A stretch of DNA of 63,749 bases from Legionella drozanskii LLAP-1 (lineage in GTDB: Bacteria > Pseudomonadota > Gammaproteobacteria > Legionellales > Legionellaceae): positions 1-63,749 of the forward strand of contig NZ_LNXY01000008.1 in the NCBI RefSeq assembly GCF_001467585.1, read 5' to 3'. The notes under the pieces are model-generated. The model had not been told where the DNA came from, did no database searches, and saw nothing but the letters and a program-made list of their open reading frames with translations. This document shows, piece after piece, positions 38,392 to 47,490 of the stretch (position 1 is its first letter; every line of letters starts with the position of its first letter). Made by a program: the position numbers and the translations under genes.

Positions 38392-39306
38392 ATGATAATC
38401 AACATAAATGTTGCTGTAGGTCTACCTGTGAATATTTTACAACAATTGTTACAAAGACATAGAAATCTAGAGTTAATAAAACTTAATGAAGTCTATTCTA
38501 TTGAGAAAAAAGCTGAGCGAATAATTAGAAATTTTTGGAACGATTTATTAAAATCAAATGTAAAAGCTTCTAATTTTTTTAATGCAAATAACTCAAAAAG
38601 CTTTAGTTCTAAATATTTAAATAGAGCGGAACAACTCGATTGTATAATAACGTCAGATAGGGTTGGAAGGTTTTGTGATAAAAAGGGGAATCTACTAAAT
38701 GGAAAATATATCTATGTGGTTGATAAAGATTCCGAAATAATCGCTCTTCCTTACCAAAAAAATATGCATCATTCCTTTTTAGCGAATGGTAAAAAAATTC
38801 AAGGAGCAGGATTTATGTTTTTTGAGGAGGGAATGCTAAAAGTTATTGATAATAATAGTGGTCATTACAGGCCTACTATTGAGCAAATGAAAGGTTTGCT
38901 ATCAGCAATTTGTCAAATCGTTCCTAATCAAGTGAAATTCGTTGATTACAGCAATGTAGACGATAAATTTCTCTATGAATACAATTTAAAAGATTTGATT
39001 TACGCTCTCGAAAAAGGGGAGACTTATGAAAATCTAAAATATATAGCGGATAGTAAACCTTATGCTGTATTAAAATTTCCTAATATAAAAACCATGGAAA
39101 ATCGTTTAAAGCTTGTTAAAGTACTAAACAGAGAGTTAAGAGAAAATTTAGATTACCATATAGAACATCAAGGTGTTGATTGTAACTATAGTTATGTAAA
39201 AATCGACTCTTCGGATGAGACGCATCAGGTTGGTTCTGATATTTCGACTGATGATTTCACAACAAACAATGACCAGGATGATAATCAAACAAAGATACGT
39301 TTTTAG
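38392..39306 (+). CDS. IQM-motif protein, paralogue 2 (candidate effector)
   Basis: 304 residues, clearly homologous to the protein at 36893 over their whole length: both share KKAERII-x-x-FW near the N-terminus, the SKYL-x-(K/R)-(S/A)-EQLD block, HHS-(F/Y)-(L/V)-ANGKKI and NNSGHY-(K/R)-PT (here about 125-168). The acidic C-terminus (SSDETHQVGSDISTDD) is retained but diverged. No ribosome binding site is evident before the ATG at 38392, so the true start may differ. A tandem duplication, later separated by the DUF2513 gene, explains the layout. Confidence 0.72.
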   Translation: MIININVAVGLPVNILQQLLQRHRNLELIKLNEVYSIEKKAERIIRNFWNDLLKSNVKASNFFNANNSKSFSSKYLNRAEQLDCIITSDRVGRFCDKKGNLLNGKYIYVVDKDSEIIALPYQKNMHHSFLANGKKIQGAGFMFFEEGMLKVIDNNSGHYRPTIEQMKGLLSAICQIVPNQVKFVDYSNVDDKFLYEYNLKDLIYALEKGETYENLKYIADSKPYAVLKFPNIKTMENRLKLVKVLNRELRENLDYHIEHQGVDCNYSYVKIDSSDETHQVGSDISTDDFTTNNDQDDNQTKIRF

Positions 39307-39307
39307 A

Positions 39308-39515
39308 AGAATCCGATATATTTTTCACTCACCTGATTTTTATAAAATCAGCAACCTCTGCTGAGCAATACCCTAAAGCAATTCTTATAAAGCATTTGCG
39401 TCAATCTATTTTTAAACCAAAAATGAATTTAATCAACGCAATTTCCTTTGCGATAAAACTTCTCCAAGATTGAGGCCCAGTAAGACCTTTTTTTCCAAAG
39501 TTAGCTGACGATCAG
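39308..39515 (+). pseudogene. Internally deleted remnant of a beta-lactamase-like serine hydrolase
   Basis: The sequence from about 39308 to 39470 follows the first 180 bases of the intact serine hydrolase gene at 57565 (shared stretches include attgcgtcaatctattt-like and atttcctttg, then ataaaactt). Directly after it, 39473-39515 follows the last 50 bases of the same gene (ccaaagttagctgacgatc beside ccaaagattggctgatgatc). About 1 kb between these is gone and the frame is broken by several stops. It fills most of the 311-bp gap between the IQM paralogue and the F-box gene. It points to a former second copy of that gene. Confidence 0.8.
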
Positions 39516-39618
39516 TAAACATAGAAAATTAAAACTATTCCAAATTGGAATCTTCAAGATCCAAATATTCTCTGTATTGTATTTATCCATGAAGATAAAT
39601 TAGTTAGCTTTCTGGAGA

Positions 39619-41346
39619 GTGGAGATACCATTGAGAGGCAAGACCCAAAACGAAAATCAAAATCATCCTTTAGACCTCGTTCAAGATCAAGTTGATGAAA
39701 GCAATATGAGCCTGATGTTATCTGATGAAATTTGGCTCGCTGTCCTGTCTTTTCTATATCCAAAATCGCTCGTGAATGTTGAATTGGTTAGTACTCGGTT
39801 TCGAGGGTTAGCAAAGGATAATTTGCTTTGGAAAAAATTATTCCTTACTGTTTTCCTTGAAGGTACTTCCATTCCTACTCATCCAGACTTTGATTGGAAA
39901 GAAACGTTTGCAATCTTCTGTGCAGAAGAATATGGATCTTTTGATTCTCAAACTCGAAAACGCATTTTTTTAATTATTGCTGGTTCAATCGATCAAATTC
40001 ATGCAGCGAATCTCACAGTTGAGGATTTAAGCGCAAACAGTTTTTTATTGATTAAAATCGCAGCACGATTTACCCGGCTAACTGTTTTAGATTATTTTTA
40101 TCTCCTTGGTCTGCAAGAGCTTAAAGAAGACACACCAACAATAGACCTAGCTGCTGAATTAGAACACGATTTATATCTTCTTCGTTGGGCGGTAATCTGT
40201 AACAAAAGAGACGTGGTGCATATGAGTTTAATGCAATGCCCCTCGTTGCTTAATATGGGAACACCTGACGATTCGCACGGATTAATTGAAATTGCTCCAA
40301 GGGATACGATTACTTATTTTGCTGTTAAAGCTGGCCATTTGGATTTATTACTTGAACTTTTAAATTATTCACAAAATCGAGCGCTACAGACCGCCTGGGA
40401 TTTATCCTACCTTTACAAAAGCATTGTTTTAGAAGGACAAATGTCTATGTTGAAAGGTTTTGGTGATTTTTTAGAACGCCATAGACAAGCGGCCCCAACT
40501 AATGAAAATTCGGCACGGATTATTAAATCAGCGAGGAGCTTAACTGATCCATTGATTATAGCAGCTCATCATGGTCATTTGCCCTGTTTCAGGAAGGTTT
40601 ATGCTCAATTACGCCATGAGTTGAAACAAAAACAAGCACGCATTTTATTATCTCATGTTTCTTCTTCAGTTAGCGATGTATCTCTTCTCGAGAACGACCT
40701 AGAAGAAGCAAAAAAACCGTTTACTGAGAACTTTGAAAAAGCCATGCTTCAAGCTGCTAGTGCAGGGCAAACTGCAATTATAGAATACGCCTTAACAAAT
40801 CAACTGATTGCTATTGATCAGGCTTTAGGAATCGAAGGAAGTACTGTTCTATATAGAGCAGTAGGGCATCACCAAGTCAAGCTGCTGCAATTTTTATTAG
40901 CGAATAATGCCGACCCTGATATAGCTTTTAGTAGTATAATCAATTCTCCTGCTCCCAAGCCCTCCAGTATTTATTGGATTGAGTATCAAAAGACAATGGC
41001 TCTATTTTTAAAAGTACTTAAAGAACGAAAAAAGGAGCCCAATGGAACGGAATTATTATTTCTCGTCCTTCATGATAGAGCTGATACAATCGAACAATTA
41101 TTTGCTATTGATCATGTAGCAACAATGCGTTTATTGAAACCTATTCTTCTTGATAAAGAGGTAGAAATAGGGCCCAAATGTACTGAGCTCTTTGATTCCA
41201 TGGCCATCCAATCTGTCCTTGATCGTGAATGTACTCCCGCTATGCCTTCCGCAGCTAATTTTTCTCGTTTTTTTAGTTCTTTCCATATAGCTGGTGCAAA
41301 ACCTGCTCCTTATCAAGAATCAATAATGGATAGAAAGCCTATGTAA
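39619..41346 (+). CDS. F-box and ankyrin-repeat protein, candidate type IV effector
   Basis: Residues 33-75 form a good F-box: LSDEIWLAVLSFLYPKSL, then VSTRFRGLAKDNLLWKKL. F-box proteins bind Skp1 and bring targets to SCF ubiquitin ligases, a eukaryotic system. Ankyrin-like repeats follow at about 190-250, 310-335 and 370-440 (for example TVLYRAVGHHQVKLLQFLLANNADPD). This is the architecture of Legionella AnkB/LegAU13, but the protein is much longer (575 residues). No C-terminal CaaX box. Start uncertain: GTG at 39619 or TTG at 39631, the latter six bases after ggag. Delivery to host cells is inferred. Confidence 0.85.
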   Translation: MEIPLRGKTQNENQNHPLDLVQDQVDESNMSLMLSDEIWLAVLSFLYPKSLVNVELVSTRFRGLAKDNLLWKKLFLTVFLEGTSIPTHPDFDWKETFAIFCAEEYGSFDSQTRKRIFLIIAGSIDQIHAANLTVEDLSANSFLLIKIAARFTRLTVLDYFYLLGLQELKEDTPTIDLAAELEHDLYLLRWAVICNKRDVVHMSLMQCPSLLNMGTPDDSHGLIEIAPRDTITYFAVKAGHLDLLLELLNYSQNRALQTAWDLSYLYKSIVLEGQMSMLKGFGDFLERHRQAAPTNENSARIIKSARSLTDPLIIAAHHGHLPCFRKVYAQLRHELKQKQARILLSHVSSSVSDVSLLENDLEEAKKPFTENFEKAMLQAASAGQTAIIEYALTNQLIAIDQALGIEGSTVLYRAVGHHQVKLLQFLLANNADPDIAFSSIINSPAPKPSSIYWIEYQKTMALFLKVLKERKKEPNGTELLFLVLHDRADTIEQLFAIDHVATMRLLKPILLDKEVEIGPKCTELFDSMAIQSVLDRECTPAMPSAANFSRFFSSFHIAGAKPAPYQESIMDRKPM

Positions 41347-41510
41347 CGCTCATTAATAATGAGTAAATTGAGTTAAAATAAGACTGTTCAGACATTAAAA
41401 CATTGATAGTTTGATTAAACAAGGAGCACACTCTATAGAATATTCTCTACTATTCATTAAAGTTATTGACTGAAAATTTCATTTTAGGGCAGGGAAGTAA
41501 CTGGTAAATC

Positions 41511-41544
41511 AATAAGTCTGATTAAATATACTAATCAGCCTTAT
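41511..41544. repeat. Dispersed hairpin repeat, copy 1
   Basis: aataagtctgatta (41511-41524) pairs with taatcagccttat (41532-41544), one mismatch. The same stem, perfect and longer, is at 60924-60963. The surrounding 370 bp (41347-41713) otherwise holds only a small hairpin ctcatta-a-taatgag at 41349-41363, right after the F-box gene, which may end its transcript. Confidence 0.6.
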
Positions 41545-41713
41545 ACAAGGCTATGCTCGTAAAATGTGTTAGAAAACTCACGGGAATTAAGTACTAAACG
41601 TTTTTTGTCCCTTGGCGAAAGATAATAAAATTAGCAAGCAGCACCCCACCTTGTTGGATACTTTTTTGATTTTTTGGTTAAATTATTATAATATTTTTCC
41701 AAAGTTATGTTTT

Positions 41714-42430
41714 ATGAGAAATATGTTGAAATTTGAAGATGAAAAAGCTCTTTTTGAAGCTGAAATCAATAAGTATGTTGCAACTAAGTCAATCTCACGT
41801 TTTTTTCAACCTGAAACTAAAGCTAGAACAATAGAAATCTCCCAAAAAGGTGCGAAATTCCTAGAAAATATTTGCAAATTAAAAAGTATTCCCGCGACAA
41901 TTTCCAGACGGGATGAAGATTTTTATGCGCAGGTCTTATATCATGCAACAAATTTTATAAAAGATCCGTCTTTAGGTAATTATAGAAATTTTCATTTGTG
42001 TGTCGCAAGACTTTTATTAGATCGTCAATTTTTACAGACAAAAATTTTAGACGAGGCATTCACTCCCTCAATGATTGTTACAGGTATAATGGCAGCTAGC
42101 ATTAGTTCAATAATCATAGGAATCTGCGCCTTAACTGCTGGCTTAGCAGTAACAATCAACCCCGTTGGAATACTAGTTCTAGGAATAGCGCTGGCAGTCG
42201 CAGGAATCACCTTGATAGTTACACATTTACTCCCTTGCTATAGGCTATATAGGGATAGCAACCTTGATGATCTGGTAGCATTTTATGATTGTTTAAAACA
42301 ATCTGAAGATTTTAATAGTGCTTTATCCACAGACACCTCATTGCTAGTTTATCGCCAAGATGAAAACGACGACCGCGGGATTCTTTCATTACGAGACGAT
42401 GAGTTTTTGACCAGCAGTTTAACATGTTAG
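41714..42430 (+). CDS. Hydrophobic-hairpin protein, candidate effector
   Basis: I do not recognise a family. The central part (about residues 120-175) has two long hydrophobic segments separated by a TINPVG turn (IVTGIMAASISSIIIGICALTAGLA, then a second rich in I/L/V). The N-terminal 115 residues are helical and charged; the C-terminus is acidic (DENDDRGILSLRDDEF). The same plan is found in the protein at 51837 and partly at 50024. The frame is open from TTG at 41612, but the first likely ATG is 41714 (or 41723), as no good ribosome binding site marks the earlier one. About 238 residues. Confidence 0.6.
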   Translation: MRNMLKFEDEKALFEAEINKYVATKSISRFFQPETKARTIEISQKGAKFLENICKLKSIPATISRRDEDFYAQVLYHATNFIKDPSLGNYRNFHLCVARLLLDRQFLQTKILDEAFTPSMIVTGIMAASISSIIIGICALTAGLAVTINPVGILVLGIALAVAGITLIVTHLLPCYRLYRDSNLDDLVAFYDCLKQSEDFNSALSTDTSLLVYRQDENDDRGILSLRDDEFLTSSLTC

Positions 42431-42638
42431 CCGGCGATCCTGTCGCTCTCTTGTATATCCGAACCTTTCAATTTTGGGTTAAATTACAGATGGGGCAAAA
42501 GCGAATTGACTAAAATTTGCACCAACTTAATATTATAACGGGTATGTAGGTTTATAAATCAGATGCAAGTTCTCTTTAGGTATGCTTTAGTTCAAAAATA
42601 ATTATGCGAACAGTTAGAAATTTGCTAATGATTTAGAT

Positions 42639-42672
42639 CTACTGGATGTCGCGGACAAGCCGCGGCACGTAG
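42639..42672. repeat. Palindromic repeat (ctac...cgcgg/ccgcg...gtag)
   Basis: ctac (42639) and gtag (42672) enclose gtcgcgg-acaag-ccgcggc, a GC-rich hairpin of a type scattered between Legionella genes. It lies between the convergent genes ending at 42430 and 42720 and may end transcription in one or both directions. The rest of this 289-bp gap shows nothing recognisable. Confidence 0.5.
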
Positions 42673-42719
42673 GGGGCAGGTGAAATATTAACAGACTCTA
42701 ATATAAATTTCGCAGAGTA

Positions 42720-43262
42720 TTACTTTATACTTTGCCGATAATCAAGGTGATAATCAATTATACTTCCTACGTCTAATACGTCCTCCTGCGCAACATATGG
42801 ATTCGCAGCAGCTTTTGCAGCGCCAAATAAAGTATGCGCTAGATAGCCTGCTTTTGCATAAGTAAGTTTCTTTTGATCGGCTTCACTACCTTTCTTGGCT
42901 TCTTCTTCGGCTTCTTTGGCAAAGGAGTTAGCTATTTTCTTTTCGTTTTTTATTGTTTTGCCCCATTTTGTTAACTTTGAGAAGTATCCTTGACCTTCGT
43001 ATTCATCGATCTTTGTTCCTCGTTCAAAATGGCCAACATGTTCTTGGTCTAAATCAATTCCTTCTTTATCAAGATGTTGATTAACCGCTTGAACATGAGG
43101 TGGGGATTTTTCATGCAAAATTTTCCGTTGTGGGAATTGGTATTTATAGCCCTGATCAACTTCTGACTTAAATGCCGCTGTTATGACGTTATAAGTGGCC
43201 TCCCAAAGTCCTGGGATAGATTTTTGTTCTTGTTTATTTGAAGACTGATTGTTCTCTGGCAT
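42720..43262 (-). CDS. Hypothetical protein (charged, soluble)
   Basis: 180 residues from the ATG at 43262, which has gaggt nine bases upstream; the open frame up to 43310 adds 16 residues without a ribosome binding site. The protein is Lys/Glu/Gln-rich with a helical middle (KIANSFAKEAEEEAKKGSEADQ, which I shorten here) and an Ala-rich segment AGYLAHTLFGAAKAAANPYV. No signal peptide or membrane span. I recognise no family. It lies next to the protease candidate in the same direction, with 197 bp between them. Confidence 0.55.
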   Translation of the reverse strand: MPENNQSSNKQEQKSIPGLWEATYNVITAAFKSEVDQGYKYQFPQRKILHEKSPPHVQAVNQHLDKEGIDLDQEHVGHFERGTKIDEYEGQGYFSKLTKWGKTIKNEKKIANSFAKEAEEEAKKGSEADQKKLTYAKAGYLAHTLFGAAKAAANPYVAQEDVLDVGSIIDYHLDYRQSIK

Positions 43263-43459
43263 GTTATCTACCTCATTGGTGCTTGTATATGAGAATATAA
43301 TAACCAACAAAGATTAATATAATATTAAGTAACTTAAAAAAGAGCATGTTATTTAAATTTATGCTTTGTTGATGTAAATAACAGCATAATTAGAAGTGTT
43401 CATTGAAGTAATTGTTTGAAAAATAAGCCTGAAAGATAGTGCAGGATAACCACTCCTTT

Positions 43460-44041
43460 TCACCCCATACCAACACCAAAAGGCTTGTCTTCCTTTGTAT
43501 ACTGAGATTTCATTGCTTCCACTACTTGGTGAATTAATTCGTCACATCGCCCCTTTCTTTCACCGCCTCTGATATTAGCATCAAAAAAACGGCAACGGCC
43601 TGCTTCATTTTTTCTTCCCAGATAAATCTCGTGATCTGCTTTATCCTGCGGATAGGTAATTAAAAGATGCTTATTTTTCTCTAGCAAAGCAGTGACGGTT
43701 GCTTCGGTTAAATGGTTTTTAGGAAGTATAAGGTCGACATGGGGAACATTATTTTCTTTAAAAGCAGAATGATCAATATCAGTTTCTCCTAATTTCGCTG
43801 CTTCCAATTCTCGATTTTCTCTTTCGATTGAGTTTGCTAAGAATTTCTTACCATCCTCTAGATATTTTTTAGGTTTTTCTCCTTGTAAAATAAGACTGAG
43901 ATAAGTATTAGTCATTGGCCGACACATCCCTACAACCTCTCCTTGATCATTAACTGCTAGACCATATTTTTCCAAGATTTCTCTTTGTGTAGTAAATGCT
44001 TCCTTATTATTTGCTGAAAATGAAGAGAAAAATGTACGCAT
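43460..44041 (-). CDS. YopT/AvrPphB-like (family C58) cysteine protease candidate
   Basis: 193 residues, no signal peptide. A possible papain-like triad is visible: Cys40 in VVGMCRPMTNTYLSL, His137 in DHEIYLG and Asp154 in CRFFDANIRGG. The FFD-x-N block after a His, 17 residues apart, is the C-terminal half of the active site of C58 effectors (YopT, AvrPphB), and a G-x-C-x-(A/P)-(L/M) start with the Cys at a helix N-terminus matches the other half. C58 proteases are injected into host cells and cut small GTPases or kinases. Length is shorter than YopT (322). Function is inference from the motifs. Confidence 0.6.
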   Translation of the reverse strand: MRTFFSSFSANNKEAFTTQREILEKYGLAVNDQGEVVGMCRPMTNTYLSLILQGEKPKKYLEDGKKFLANSIERENRELEAAKLGETDIDHSAFKENNVPHVDLILPKNHLTEATVTALLEKNKHLLITYPQDKADHEIYLGRKNEAGRCRFFDANIRGGERKGRCDELIHQVVEAMKSQYTKEDKPFGVGMG

Positions 44042-44136
44042 CTTATCCTTCCAATAAAATTAAGAAGCAAATAATAACACAAGCTGCACTATATAAAAAC
44101 AGTCTACAATTAGTTAAAAGCAAAACTTTTCACTGA

Positions 44137-45408
44137 ATGATTAAATTCGACGAAGTGCTAGATATACAAACAGATTTTTCTGGGCCTATTATCCTACACC
44201 TGATAGATCAAAATGGTTATGGGGATGTTAGCTTGGGTATTAAAATTGCCAAGTTTTTACTTAGAAAGTATCCTCAAGCATCTTTAAACATTATAGGAGA
44301 TAAAACCTCTTTCACCAAAATAAAAGAAATTGCCCCCGATTTTTTAAACACTAAGCAGTATCCTAATTTAGAATTTTATGACAGAAAAGAGTCGTGGAAG
44401 CTACCAAGATACTTCTTTGAAGAAGCAAAGTTGGAAATTGAAACAGCCATTTTTGACAACTCACTTAATCGCAACAAATCATCAACACCTCATACTAAAA
44501 TATTTATTGGGGAATACGGAACTTACGAAAATTCTCCTTACAACCCCCCCGTTATTTCTTTAAGTGGCAATATTGGTAAAAATTATCCAGGAATACTCAT
44601 TGAGTCTGATTTACAGCAATTTTCACGTCTGGAACCCATTGTTAAGAACGTGAAAAAAGCCAAGATTCTTTTTAGGATGAGTGATTCATTATTGCAGAGA
44701 CAAGTTGTGGGCAAGGAAGGTGGTGATCCAGATCAATTCATAGGAAAAAATGGTTTTGCATTCGCCTATTATAATCTTCCAATAAGTTATAAAAGAGCTG
44801 CTGTCATATTTGCAGCAAGCAATGCTAAAGAGCATGCGAATTATTTTATAAGTGCCCCGCATAAAAAAGCTCAATTTATTTTAGAAATGTTAAATGACAA
44901 TAGTTTTAAAGCCGTTTTAAAAAAAATGGGTTATAGCAACTTGTTTTTTTATAATAAAAACTCTGAAAATTCTAATCATATTATCTTGCTCGACAAATCA
45001 AACCGTGGCGGAAGAAAATTTAATGTTTTTCTCAGAGATAGATTTCCTCAAGCTTTGACACTTGATCTCATGCGTCTATCAGATTTATGCGGCGTTGCCG
45101 GTGATCAATGTTTAACTGAGGCTATTTCCTTGGGTATTGTTCCCATACCTGAAGAACAATATTGTCAAATTAACATTATTGATCAAATTGTTAAATATTT
45201 TTATAAAAATACAGTAATGCAAGACATATATAACCGTACTTGGAAAAGGCAGAGAGAAAGAGATATGAATTCTTGGATAGAAGCGGGGCAAATAATACGT
45301 CAACGATATAAAGAGACCACTGCAGTCCTCTTTAAAATTCAAGAAGAAGCGAATTTATATTGTTCTTTAGACAATCGATTGAACTTAGAATTCACTAAAG
45401 ATCATTAA
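44137..45408 (+). CDS. GT-B-fold glycosyltransferase-like protein
   Basis: 423 residues. Near the N-terminus, ILHLIDQNGYGDVSLGIKIAKFL resembles the glycine-rich loop and helix that open GT-B enzymes, followed by strand-like LNIIGD. Near the C-terminus (about 319-341), GVAGDQCLTEAISLGIVPI resembles the nucleotide-sugar binding region (GD/GG-x-x-S-x-x-E-A-x-x-x-G-x-P). No membrane span. Acceptor unknown. It is divergent from the C58-like gene, with 95 bp between the starts. A surface-polysaccharide role is possible, but no other glycan genes are near, so an effector that glycosylates host molecules is an alternative. Confidence 0.5.
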   Translation: MIKFDEVLDIQTDFSGPIILHLIDQNGYGDVSLGIKIAKFLLRKYPQASLNIIGDKTSFTKIKEIAPDFLNTKQYPNLEFYDRKESWKLPRYFFEEAKLEIETAIFDNSLNRNKSSTPHTKIFIGEYGTYENSPYNPPVISLSGNIGKNYPGILIESDLQQFSRLEPIVKNVKKAKILFRMSDSLLQRQVVGKEGGDPDQFIGKNGFAFAYYNLPISYKRAAVIFAASNAKEHANYFISAPHKKAQFILEMLNDNSFKAVLKKMGYSNLFFYNKNSENSNHIILLDKSNRGGRKFNVFLRDRFPQALTLDLMRLSDLCGVAGDQCLTEAISLGIVPIPEEQYCQINIIDQIVKYFYKNTVMQDIYNRTWKRQRERDMNSWIEAGQIIRQRYKETTAVLFKIQEEANLYCSLDNRLNLEFTKDH

Positions 45409-45452
45409 ATTATCCATTCGATATAGCGATGGGTGATTGAATTATAGCTTGA

Positions 45453-45732
45453 GCCAAGGCCCTGAGGTATCGTCACTTTTTTTTGAATAAGATTTGGAGC
45501 CAAATCCAGTGTTTTACTGAACGTTCAGCCTGATGAGGAGCGCCAGCGATGTCTCGAAGGCCTGTCCTGAGGCACTCGAAGGGGGCTTTTCACCAAGACT
45601 TCGAGACAGCGCTACGCGCACCCGAGCATCCTGAGGCTCTCGAAGGACTTAGCCCGAACGGAGCGAGCTACGGATTGGAGCAACACCTGGTTTTGTTCAA
45701 AAAAAAGTGACGATACCTCAGGCCAAGGCCCA
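45453..45732. repeat. Full-length terminal-inverted-repeat element
   Basis: The best preserved copy: left end gaggtatcgtcac plus T run, right end A run plus gtgacgatacctc, a perfect inverted pair, each flanked by a ccaaggcc motif. Its length is about 280 bp. The body matches 17847-18117 with scattered changes. Inner palindromes (gtctcgaagg and cttcgagac) could form a cruciform. No coding capacity. It occupies the 444-bp gap before aceB; the remaining 120 bp upstream of aceB is AT-rich and should hold its promoter, but I cannot pin one down. Confidence 0.8.
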
Positions 45733-45852
45733 CCAACATTCCTTCGAATAACAGCTAGGCTCATGGCATGTTTTTTGCCTCCTTAATTCATTGCTAATAA
45801 TCACTTTTTAATTTAATAATAATAACGATTAGATAAATAAAAGGCTAAGCAA

Positions 45853-47490
45853 ATGAGCAGGGAAGAACTGTCAATAAAACCAAAAATAAACGCAGACTAT
45901 GCCAAAATTTTGACTCCAGAAGCTTTGGATTTTTTTGCAACACTTGAGCTTGAATTTGGCTCGAAGCGCATTGAACTTCTTAAACTAAGACAAGAAAACC
46001 AAAAGCAATTTGATCAAGGTATCTATCCTAATTTTCTCAAAGAAACAGAGCCGGTCCGCAAGGCAGATTGGCAAGTTGCCAAAATTCCACATGACTTATT
46101 AGATCGCCGCGTTGAAATTACCGGACCTGTTGATCGAAAAATGATTATTAATGCTTTAAACAGTGGCGCAAAAGTATTTATGGCCGATTTTGAAGACTCA
46201 AATTCGCCTACTTGGGATAATTGTATTCAAGGACAAATTAATCTTTGCGATGCAGTGGATAAGACCATTTCTTATCGAAATCCTGAAAATAATAAGGAAT
46301 ATAAGCTTAATAATGAAATAGCTACGCTCATGGTAAGACCAAGGGGTTGGCATCTTTCTGAGGATCATGTACTCCTAAATGGTCAGCCCGTATCGGCATC
46401 AATTTTTGATTTCAGCTTGTATTTTTTCCACAATGCCAAAAAATTAATGAAGCAGGGCAGCGGTCCCTATTTTTATCTTCCAAAAATGGAATCCCATTTA
46501 GAAGCTAGACTATGGAACGAGATCTTTAAACAAGCTCAGGCACTACTTGGTATTCCCCAAGGAACAATTCGCGCAACAGTATTAATTGAAACAATTACTG
46601 CCGCATTTGAAATGGATGAAATCCTGTTTGAATTAAAAGACCATTCAGCGGGGTTAAATTGCGGTCGTTGGGATTATATTTTCAGTTTTATTAAAAAATT
46701 CAGAAATCATGCTGAATTTGTTTTACCCGATCGTCAAGAAGTAACTATGACAAGGCATTTTCTTCAGTCCTATGTTCGGCTTTTGACAGCAACCTGTCAT
46801 CGCAGAGGCGTGCATGCGATGGGCGGCATGGCTGCACAAATTCCTATCAAAGGCGATGAAAAAGCAAATCGAGAAGCCATGGAAAAGGTGGTGGCGGATA
46901 AAAAACGGGAAGCAAATGCCGGTCAAGATGGTACTTGGGTTGCTCATCCGGGATTAATACCTATAGCACTTGAGGCTTTCAATGAATTGATGCCTAATGC
47001 AAACCAAATTAACAGAGCCTTACCACATTATGAGATTACCCAAGAGGATCTCTTACGAGTTCCAGATGGAAAAATAACTGAAAAGGGCATAAGAAATAAT
47101 ATTAGCGTAGGAATCCTATATTTACATTCATGGCTTATGGGGAATGGATGCGTTCCGATAAATCATTTAATGGAAGATGCTGCGACTGCTGAAATTTGCC
47201 GATCACAATTATGGCAGTGGCTAAAGTTTGCCGCTGTGCTTGAGGATGGTAGAAAATTCGATAAAAGTTTATTTAGCCATATGGCAGCAGAAGAATTAGC
47301 AAAAATTAAATTGCAATTTGCTAAAATATCAGAAGAGACTGAATTGGAAAATGCGTATCAGTTATTCATTGGTATGATTACTAAAGAGGATTTTGATGAA
47401 TTTTTAACTCTGCCAGCCTACTCCATATTAGTTAATAAACAAAGGAAACAATACTATGAACCAGCAAGAACAAGCGAATCAACTAAATAA
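45853..47490 (+). CDS. aceB: Malate synthase A
   Basis: Condenses glyoxylate with acetyl-CoA to malate. The signature [13 protein letters not shown] is at about residues 114-126, with [13 protein letters not shown] (catalytic Arg) and the [13 protein letters not shown] block that binds magnesium and glyoxylate. Length 545 (E. coli 533), the extra residues forming a short polar tail after the normal LTLPAYSIL end. This tail overlaps the start of aceA by 35 bp in another frame. Together the two enzymes form the glyoxylate bypass, letting cells grow on fatty acids or acetate, which fits the beta-oxidation genes at 18.3-21.9 kb. Confidence 0.96.
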   Translation: MSREELSIKPKINADYAKILTPEALDFFATLELEFGSKRIELLKLRQENQKQFDQGIYPNFLKETEPVRKADWQVAKIPHDLLDRRVEITGPVDRKMIINALNSGAKVFMADFEDSNSPTWDNCIQGQINLCDAVDKTISYRNPENNKEYKLNNEIATLMVRPRGWHLSEDHVLLNGQPVSASIFDFSLYFFHNAKKLMKQGSGPYFYLPKMESHLEARLWNEIFKQAQALLGIPQGTIRATVLIETITAAFEMDEILFELKDHSAGLNCGRWDYIFSFIKKFRNHAEFVLPDRQEVTMTRHFLQSYVRLLTATCHRRGVHAMGGMAAQIPIKGDEKANREAMEKVVADKKREANAGQDGTWVAHPGLIPIALEAFNELMPNANQINRALPHYEITQEDLLRVPDGKITEKGIRNNISVGILYLHSWLMGNGCVPINHLMEDAATAEICRSQLWQWLKFAAVLEDGRKFDKSLFSHMAAEELAKIKLQFAKISEETELENAYQLFIGMITKEDFDEFLTLPAYSILVNKQRKQYYEPARTSESTK

